Shown: in pieces, positions 57,756-64,000 of the stretch | Layout: each line of letters opens with the position of its first letter | Position numbering within the stretch: the stretch's first letter is position 1 | From: Gigaspora margarita | Lineage: Eukaryota > Glomeromycota > Glomeromycetes > Diversisporales > Gigasporaceae | DNA length: 64,000 nt | Assembly (NCBI GenBank): GCA_009809945.1 | Contig: WTPW01000148.1 | Location: forward strand, 201,611-265,610 | Reading direction: 5' to 3' | Notes under the pieces: model-generated | The model's input: only the letters and a program-made list of their open reading frames with translations | The model's database searches: none | Told to the model about the DNA's origin: nothing | Translations under genes and position numbers: made by a program

Positions 57756-57936
57756 AAGCTTTTTTAACAGCAGTTACTAACCAAACAAATTGTATAAAAT
57801 AGTTAGCCAAGGTTGTTAATTTAGTTTTTAAATTAACAAAAATTTAACCAAAATTTAAGATATGAAAAAATATGGGGCTTTAAATTTAGTTTATACTTAA
57901 TTTGTAATTAAATTTGGATTGTTATTCATTATTTAT

Positions 57937-58433
57937 ATATGTTGTGCATCAGATTAAAATTTGTATCATATTGAATCTAATGCACATTAGTTAACAATTA
58001 GTTGATTAGCATTAAATAATCAGCAATAACTGGTCTAAACTAACTTCTAACTTTACTGTAATTTTACTCTATAGACCAGGTTTTATTTGATACAAGAATT
58101 AATATAATAGGACCCCAGACATCTTTCATATAGGTCATAACTGAATTTTGGCCAATTTTGGCCCAATTTGCTAAAAATGACAAAACTACATTTGGTTAAA
58201 TAACTTTTGATCCAGAATCAGAATTGAATAAACTTTTTTTTTGTAAGATATGTCTTACTGAGTGCTTCATTTTTAAAAAAAGTTTTATCAAAATAGACTG
58301 CTGGATGCCAAAATAATTGCCAAAAACTGTTTTTTTTTGCTTCACAAATTTCAGAGATTTTTACTAAGAAAATAAAGTATAACCTCTGTACTAGATGTTC
58401 AGGGTCCTAATCTGATGCACAATATATATAAAA
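57937..58433. mobile_element. inverted-repeat element with TTGTGCATCAGATTA ends
   Basis: TATATATGTTGTGCATCAGA at the left and TCTGATGCACAATATATATA at the right. A second MITE (58109-58408) is inserted near the right end. No gene. Confidence 0.7.
58109..58408. mobile_element. AGGACCCC-ended MITE, 300 bp
   Basis: AGGACCCCAGACATCT pairs with AGATGTTCAGGGTCCT. Flanks aatataat and aatctgat agree in 6 of 8, a weak duplication. The interior has ATAACTTTTGATCCAGAATC, reminiscent of the Q motif. Confidence 0.65.
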
Positions 58434-58944
58434 AGGTCAGAATATAGATAAGATTTTCTAAATCATGTGCACTCCAACCTCTGATCTGATTTTGAAATTG
58501 TTCTATAAAATTAATTGTACAATCCACATATTAGCCAATAATATTGCACCCTATTGCTATAATGATTTTGTAATTGGCCAATTAAATTTAATTACACATA
58601 CCTATTTTTTAATAAAAAAATATTGTATAACAAATAACAAATTAAAAAAATAAAAAAATAAGAAAGTAATAAAAGTTTAATAAATAATAAATTATATTAC
58701 CAAATTTATTTAATAAAAAAATGTAATAAAAGCATAACAATAACAAATTATATTTCCAAATTTATCTAATTTATTTATAAAAAAAAGAAAAATAATGAAA
58801 TTGTATTACCATAAATTTAATTAAAAAAATATATTATACTGCCACAAAATATTACTAAAAAATTAATAGCAGCACAACTACAACAAAATATCAACTGCAC
58901 AACAACTTTATGACAAGGTCATACCAAACATAGTAACTACAATA
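58434..58944. other. AT-rich spacer
   Basis: Short frames, none with recognisable features; A/T tracts from 58600 onward. Confidence 0.35.
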
Positions 58945-59112
58945 AGGGGCGTGCCATTTATCATGTGATATTTTTTACTTAGAAGCTATCCCCATCCATG
59001 TATGGTATGATTACTTTATTTAATTTTGATTTGTTAATATAATATATAGATGTGATCACTATCACTAACCATGTATCCATAGTAAAAATCACATGATAAA
59101 TGGCATGCCCCT
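58945..59112. mobile_element. AGGGGCGTGCC-family MITE, intact copy (168 bp)
   Basis: AGGGGCGTGCCATTTATCAT pairs with ATGATAAATGGCATGCCCCT. Flanks aactacaata (58935-58944) and aactttagta (59113-59122) match in 7 of 10. Reference copy for the split member at 11131-12891. Confidence 0.82.
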
Positions 59113-60565
59113 AACTTTAGTAATGATAGTTCCAATAGCAAAAACACATTTAGAAAAAAAAGAGCATCAAATATATAAGTAAAAACCCCAAGTACCCAAA
59201 AATAGTGATTTTAATAACTTTAGTAATAACAGCACCAATAGCAAAATCAAATAAATATAAAAAACCCCAAGATTAAAAACTTATCTGAAAACAGTTACTA
59301 CAATAACTCTAATAATAATAGCTTCAATAGTAAAATTATATTAAAAGAAAGAGAAGTATCAAATAGATAAAAAAAAAGATCCATATACCCAAAAACAATG
59401 ATTCTAATAATTCTAGTAATGATAGTTTCAAAGACAAAATTTTATCTAAAAGAAAAAGAAGCATCAAATATATAAAAAAAAAAAGGCCCAAGATAAAAAA
59501 TTTACCCAAAATTGGTAACTTCAATAACTCTAGTAATACTAGTTCCAATAGTAAAATCATATTTAAAAGAAAAAAAATATCAAATATAAAAAAAATTGAT
59601 TTCAAGTAGCTGAAAATGGCAATTCCAATAACTCTAGTAATGACAGTTCTAATAGTGAAATCATATTCAAAATAAAAAGAAGTATTAAATATATAAAAAA
59701 AAGCCCCAAGATAAAAAACTTACCCAAAAATAGTAATTTCAATAACTCTAGTAGTAATAGCTCTAATATCATATCCAGAAGAAAGAAAAGCATCAAATAT
59801 ATAAGAAAAAGAACGATTCAAGACAATAAATTCATCTAAATACAACTCAAATACTTTAGTAACAAAGCCTCTAATAGCAAATTATACTTGGAAAATAAAA
59901 ACATCAAATATATAAGAAAAAAAAAGTCCCAAGTGCCCAAAAACAGCAATTTTAATAACTTTAGTAATGATAGCTCCAATAGCAAAATTATACTCAAAAA
60001 AAGAAGAGTATCAAATATATAAAAAAAAAGCTTTTAAGACAAAAAACATTTCTGAAAACAGTAATTTTAATAACTCTAGTAACGATAGCTCCAATAGTAA
60101 AAGTATACTCAAAAGAAAGAGAAGTATCATATATATAAGAAAAAAAGATCACAAGTAAAAAACTTATCCAAAAATACTAACTTTAATAACTCTAGTAATA
60201 ATAGCTCCAATAGTAAAATTACAACTAAAAAAAAGAAAAGTATCAAATATATATATATAAAAGAAAACTACAAGTACCCAAAAATAGTGATTTTAACAGC
60301 TCTAATAATAATAGCTCCAATAGCAAAATTATTCTCAAAAGAAAGAAAAGAATTAAATATATAAGAAAAAAAAGACCCTAAGATGAAAAACTTATCCAAA
60401 AATAGTGATTTCAATAACTTTAGTAACAATAGCTCCAAAAGAGAAACATCAAATATATAAAAAAAAAACCCCTAAGATGAAACACTTATTCAAAAACAAC
60501 AACTTCAATAATTTTATTAATGATAGCTTCAACAATAAAATTATACTTGAAAGAAAAAAAAATTA
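59113..60565 (+). repeat. minisatellite, ~110-bp unit, about 13 units, coding-like
   Basis: Each unit has AATAACTCTAGTAATGATAG followed by CTCCAATAGYAAAAT, an AAAAGAAAGAGAAGTATCAA block, TATATAAAAAAAAAG and CCCAAGATAAAAAACTTA. In one frame this reads NNSSNDSSNSK, LKRKRSI.YIRKK and so on; the unit at 59967-60158 is still open. Unit length varies and stops are common, so it looks like a formerly translated Ser/Asn-Lys-rich repeat that expanded or decayed. The Leu-rich minus-strand frames are shadows. Confidence 0.72.
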
Positions 60566-60930
60566 GTAAATATCTATAATACAAAAATTTTTTTTGTTTG
60601 ATATTATATGATTATTATTTGTTTTGATTTGGACTAATCCAGGGTTGATTGATTAAATATAACAGATAACTATCAGATAATTTTGTGATATATTGGCCTT
60701 ATATATTTATAATACTATAATATATAAACATATATAAATAATATATGTATAGCATCAATTAAAACTAAAATTATAAAAGTTTAAAATTTTATTGCTATAT
60801 AAGATAAACCATCCTATTTCTGCAAACTTTTTTTTTTGCTACATACAAACTTTTTTAAAAAATAAATATGTTTTTATAAAATTATATAAAACTAATTTAT
60901 TATTAAAATATATAAAAATTAGAACTAGAC
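60566..60930. other. AT-rich spacer
   Basis: No gene or duplicated structure supported. Confidence 0.4.
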
Positions 60931-61422
60931 TAGATGGTGCCCCATGCACTTTGTGCCCCTATTTTGATATCTCAAAATTTTACTAGGGTAACCCCTGTTG
61001 CACTTCAACAAAAAATGATCCTCTCGCAATTCTGCACTAATTTTGACTCTAACTTTAACCCTAATCCTAATTCTAAATAAAATTAATTATTAGTACATTA
61101 GGGCAGTGTTGTATATTTTCGCTGTTCCGGCCTTTTTTTGGCATGTCCCAACGTCCCAATGTCCTAGTATTCCAAGTGTCCCAACTATGTCCCAAGTCTT
61201 AATAATTAATAAATTAATTTAAAAAAATACATGATTATATATTTTTCTAGGTGCTAAACACATTTTTAAAAAAGTTAAATTAGATTATCTTAATAAAATT
61301 TTAAGTAATTTCAATTTAAAAAATTGTTCCAAAATGTTCCAAAATGTCCCAACTCATGTTCCAACTGTCCCATGTACAACACTGCATTAGGGGGCACAAA
61401 ATACATAGGGGCAACATTTAGA
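60931..61422. mobile_element. GGTGCCCC-ended inverted-repeat element with nested hAT MITE
   Basis: TAGATGGTGCCCCATGCACT at the left, and GGGGGCACAAAATACATAGG with GGCAACATTTAGATT at the right, pair imperfectly. A hAT MITE sits at 61104-61384. Target duplication not resolved. Confidence 0.6.
61104..61384. mobile_element. 281-bp hAT-type MITE
   Basis: CAGTGTTGTA and TACAACACTG ends, with a perfect 8-bp duplication, cattaggg (61096-61103 and 61385-61392). The interior repeats GTCCCAA/TTCCAAAATGTCCCAA words. CAGTG plus 8 bp is the hAT signature. Confidence 0.92.
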
Positions 61423-61699
61423 TTTTTCCTAAAAATTTATATGTATAATTTTTTTTAATTAATAAAAAAATATCTTATAAATTTTATAAAAATTTAATAG
61501 TTGTTATCTATTTTCACAAATAGTAAAATAGCTTTTGATCCATTGGCCTGTTTTGAATGATTTAACTACCAAAATGTTAATTTTAATAAGATGATTCCAA
61601 TAAGTCTAAAATTATCAAAATCTAATTACAGGATCCTAAGGTCATTCAACTTTTGTATAGTATTATTATTATTATTTAAAAATTATAAAATACTATTAA

Positions 61700-62631
61700 G
61701 AGAATAGAAATTTGTCGCACCCACAACATGTCGCACCCCTGATTCTGACCAATCAATTGCATGATTTTGTAGACAAAAAATTTTATGCTTAAAAAATCAA
61801 AAATTTTGCTAGTAAAATGTAAAAAAAATAAATAAGCAATATCAAAGTATATAGTGTAAAATTTTATTCTAAACAACTTTTTCTAAGCCATAAAGATAGA
61901 TTATCTTAGTAAAAAAACATTTTATAAGAAAAATCAAAATTTTGAATATTAGCACATATAAAGCTTTTTTTTTGTTAATATAATCTATATTTACATTTAA
62001 GTATTATATATAAAATATTATGCTAAACAACTTTTTCTAAGTTAAAAAGGTAGATTGTTTTAGTAAAAATAAGGTTTATATGTGCTAACTTTGGAAATTT
62101 TTAATTTTTCTTATAAAACATTATATTTTTTACTAAAACAATCTATCTTTATGACTTAGAAAAAGTTGTTCAGAATAAAATTTTACATTATATACAAGAT
62201 TGACATGGACCGGTCAATGGTCAAGCTTAACCAGACCAGTTTGACCAATTTGATCAGTTAGTCAAAGGGTTCATTATTGGTCAAATTGGTCAAAGGGTAT
62301 TTAAATATATATAGTATATATATGCATATATATTTATATAGTATATATTAATTTGTATGCTATCTTTATTTTATTAATAGACTAAGCCATTTGACCAATT
62401 TGACCAGACCATTTGACCAATTTGACCAGACCAGTTTGACCAGTGAATTATTGGTTGACCAGTGATTTGACCAAGCCTGGTTATATAGTATACTATTTTA
62501 TATATTTTACACTTTATTAAGTAAAATTTTAAATTTTTAAAAAATAAATTTTTTTGTCTATAAAATCGTGCAATTTGATTGGTCGAATCAGGGGGTGCGA
62601 CATGTCATGAGTGTGACAAATTTATTTTCCC
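61700..62631. mobile_element. GGGAAAATAAATTTGTC-type MITE, copy 2 (932 bp)
   Basis: GAGAATAGAAATTTGTCGCA and TGTGACAAATTTATTTTCCC ends, with a perfect 9-bp duplication, tactattaa (61691-61699, 62632-62640). A GGTCAA-iteron element is nested at 62196-62475. Relative of 33380-34032. Confidence 0.88.
62196..62475. mobile_element. GGTCAA-iteron element, intact copy
   Basis: Opposed runs of TTGACCAATTTGACCA at both ends with an AT-rich core TATATAGTATATATATGCAT. Flanks ttatatac and ttatatag (7 of 8) suggest a duplication of about 9 bp. Reference for 49690-51395. Confidence 0.72.
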
Positions 62632-62808
62632 TACTATTAAAATCGCTATTAAAATTATACAAAAACTAAATAATCTCAGGATCCTGTAATTTGATTTTAA
62701 CGATTTTGAGTTTGTCAGAATTGCCTTATTGAGATGAACATTTTGTTAGTTAAATTATTCAAAATGGCAAGTAGATCAAAAGTTATTAGCAATTCTATAA
62801 ATCTGTTT

Positions 62809-63513
62809 TTTTTTTAAAGTTTAGAGATCGTGTGCAATGGCTAAGATTTTATTATGAGTTATAGTGACGTAATATTTGTTATATGAATGAGGATACAACT
62901 AGCCACACATGCACTTTTGGTGCCTAATTTAAGTAGTCTGTCCAAAGTTCTACACTAGCTGCTATACCTACAACCCAACTACAGAAGTTGTCTATTTAAA
63001 CCCTCTGGTTCATAATCCTCCTATTACTACTCGACTTATCATATTATGTGTGATATTGTAGAGCCACAACTCTTTTAGCAATCAATGGTCTAAGAGCTAC
63101 TTTACCCCTGCATATAGTGCCTACCAGAACAACTTTCATGTCCTATACATGTACCATTGCCCGGATTTGGTAACCAAAGACTACCTGCCCTCATTAGATT
63201 CATTCTGATCATAGTACTGCCTTCTTTGGCATATACTGTAAGAACTGATTTTTACTACCTTCTAACTTGGGTCTTGCCAAACGGGTTCTTATGGGTTTTT
63301 CTGGTTCCCTGGATTTGTGATGTAGTACACCATTTTGCCTGTGAGCTTCCATTCAAGATAGTAGAACCAGGATTACAGGTTTTACGCCCAACTAATCATA
63401 AACCACAATTACTAAACACAGATTTAACTCCAAAATGTCACTAGTAGAATTTGAACTGTCAATCTGCTGCTTGGAGGGTGATACCTTGACCACTTCTCTA
63501 AGGCGCCACACCC
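62809..63513 (-). mobile_element. tRNA-headed SINE, family 1, copy C (705 bp)
   Basis: Minus-strand copy with an internal deletion relative to A and B. The head GGGTGTGGCGCCTTAGAGAA has an A box TTAGAGAAGTGGTCAAGG (complement 63484-63503), a Leu/Ser-tRNA-like word, and a B-box-like CAGTTCAAATTCTA (complement 63444-63457). A perfect 16-bp target-site duplication, ttctataaatctgttt, lies at 62793-62808 and 63514-63529. A-tail at the 62809 side. Confidence 0.9.
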
Positions 63514-63649
63514 TTCTATAAATCTGTTTATATACAAAAATATCTAAATTGAGAACAACCCTTTAATAATCTTGGAATTCTGCAATCTAATTTAGCAGTT
63601 ATAGGCTTGTTTAAAATATTTAACTGAGGTAATTGTTTTAATAGTAAAA

Positions 63650-63994
63650 TCACCTAAAATAAGCTAGTAAATTAAAAGATATAATATTGCAAAGGTTTTC
63701 CTCTTTTGAAGCAATTTGGCTAAAATTGTCTGCAGATTTATGCGATTGTTTTCCAAACTTAATACTGCTTATAGAAATTTTTTTTGAGGTTCTAGAAAAT
63801 AAGTTAACTGTATTTTCGTTACTTGGTCTATTATCTTGAATATTTTTAAAATCTTTCGTAAAACTATGGCTTTTGCTATAAGGATTCAGAGGCATTTGGC
63901 TATCATTATAATAATCAACAGTTTTAATGCAACTATTCCTATGCTGACTATAACCAATGCTTGAAGTAAATTTACGAAGACAAATTGAGCACAT
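63650..63994 (-). CDS. zinc-finger-like protein, partial at window edge
   Basis: Minus-strand frame of 114 residues, beginning near the window end with GHMCSICLRKFTSSIGYSQH and RNSC: a C-x2-C...H...C finger of C2H2/CCHC spacing. A polar Ser/Asn-rich region follows with no further motif. The ATG at 63994 may be internal, because the frame stays open to the edge. Such fingers occur in transcription factors and at the start of some transposon-encoded proteins; I cannot tell which applies here. Confidence 0.4.
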   Translation of the reverse strand: MCSICLRKFTSSIGYSQHRNSCIKTVDYYNDSQMPLNPYSKSHSFTKDFKNIQDNRPSNENTVNLFSRTSKKISISSIKFGKQSHKSADNFSQIASKEENLCNIISFNLLAYFR

Positions 63995-64000
63995 ATGGCC

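Larger units (their letters stand above)
61500..62808. repeat. Q-type inverted repeat split by another MITE
   Basis: The left arm (61526-61690, CTTTTGATCCATTGGCCTGT, TAACTACCAAAATG) and right arm (62641-62808, AGGATCCTGTAATTTGATTT, CAAGTAGATCAAAAGTTATT) are complementary once the 61700-62631 element is removed. Same family as 24501-25276. Confidence 0.68.

Noticed and set aside
59336-59796. Leu-rich minus-strand frames over the minisatellite
   Set aside because: Antisense of the A-rich repeat units; composition artefact.

Overview
This window reads as eukaryotic, strongly AT-rich, repeat-dominated nuclear DNA. The best guess is an arbuscular mycorrhizal fungus (Glomeromycotina, Rhizophagus- or Gigaspora-like). 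Reasons: remains of Sel1-repeat and TKL-type protein kinase genes of the style hugely expanded in those fungi, LINEs with endonuclease, reverse transcriptase and RNase H, a piggyBac transposase, very long homopolymers, and no operons or bacterial ribosome-binding sites. Species assignment is inference. N runs at 2967-3013 and 51636-51733 plus scattered N bases mark draft assembly.

Only one gene looks intact: a 189-residue secreted protein at 9021-9590 with an ML/NPC2-like (lipid-binding) pattern. A zinc-finger reading frame at the right edge (63650-63994) may be a second, partial gene. Almost everything else is transposable elements, their relics, and gene fragments caught among them.

Layout. 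1-5 kb: a decayed gene (885-1345 plus 4233-4514) split by a 2.9 kb Mutator-like element that carries a broken Sel1-repeat gene, itself hit by a hAT-type MITE. 5-9 kb: short inverted-repeat elements (TA-flanked and 9-bp-flanked). 9-9.6 kb: the secreted-protein gene. 10-14.5 kb: a near 1 kb palindrome, then a LINE relic broken by several MITEs. 14.3-16.5 kb: paired ATTCAAA-rich elements around a GGGTC-rich element. 16.9-26.1 kb: a kinase pseudogene split by an 8.2 kb nest (SINE > piggyBac > hAT MITE, plus TA elements and 9/10-bp elements). 26.7-34 kb: MITEs, minisatellites, a 2.9 kb long-inverted-repeat element and two more kinase fragments. 34.2-36 kb: a decayed coding-like tandem repeat and a second SINE family. 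36.4-41.9 kb: a >1 kb palindrome with a SINE in one arm, and stacked MITEs. 42.1-48.5 kb: a nearly complete LINE on the minus strand with a perfect 13-bp target-site duplication. 49-52.3 kb: nested MITEs. 53.0-57.5 kb: a 5'-truncated LINE on the plus strand containing a third tRNA-headed insertion. 57.6-63.5 kb: MITEs, a 1.45 kb minisatellite and another SINE copy.

Themes: (1) a family of unusually long (0.7-1.14 kb) tRNA-headed retroposons with perfect 14-19 bp target-site duplications; (2) many unrelated inverted-repeat families sharing 9-10 bp duplications, pointing to Mutator-like machinery; (3) a palindromic 'P' repeat found five times, mostly inside other elements; (4) G-to-A type lesions at catalytic and Trp codons in the LINEs and the piggyBac gene, suggesting cytosine-deamination (RIP-like) decay. 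All coordinates of repeats were read by eye and may be off by a few bases.
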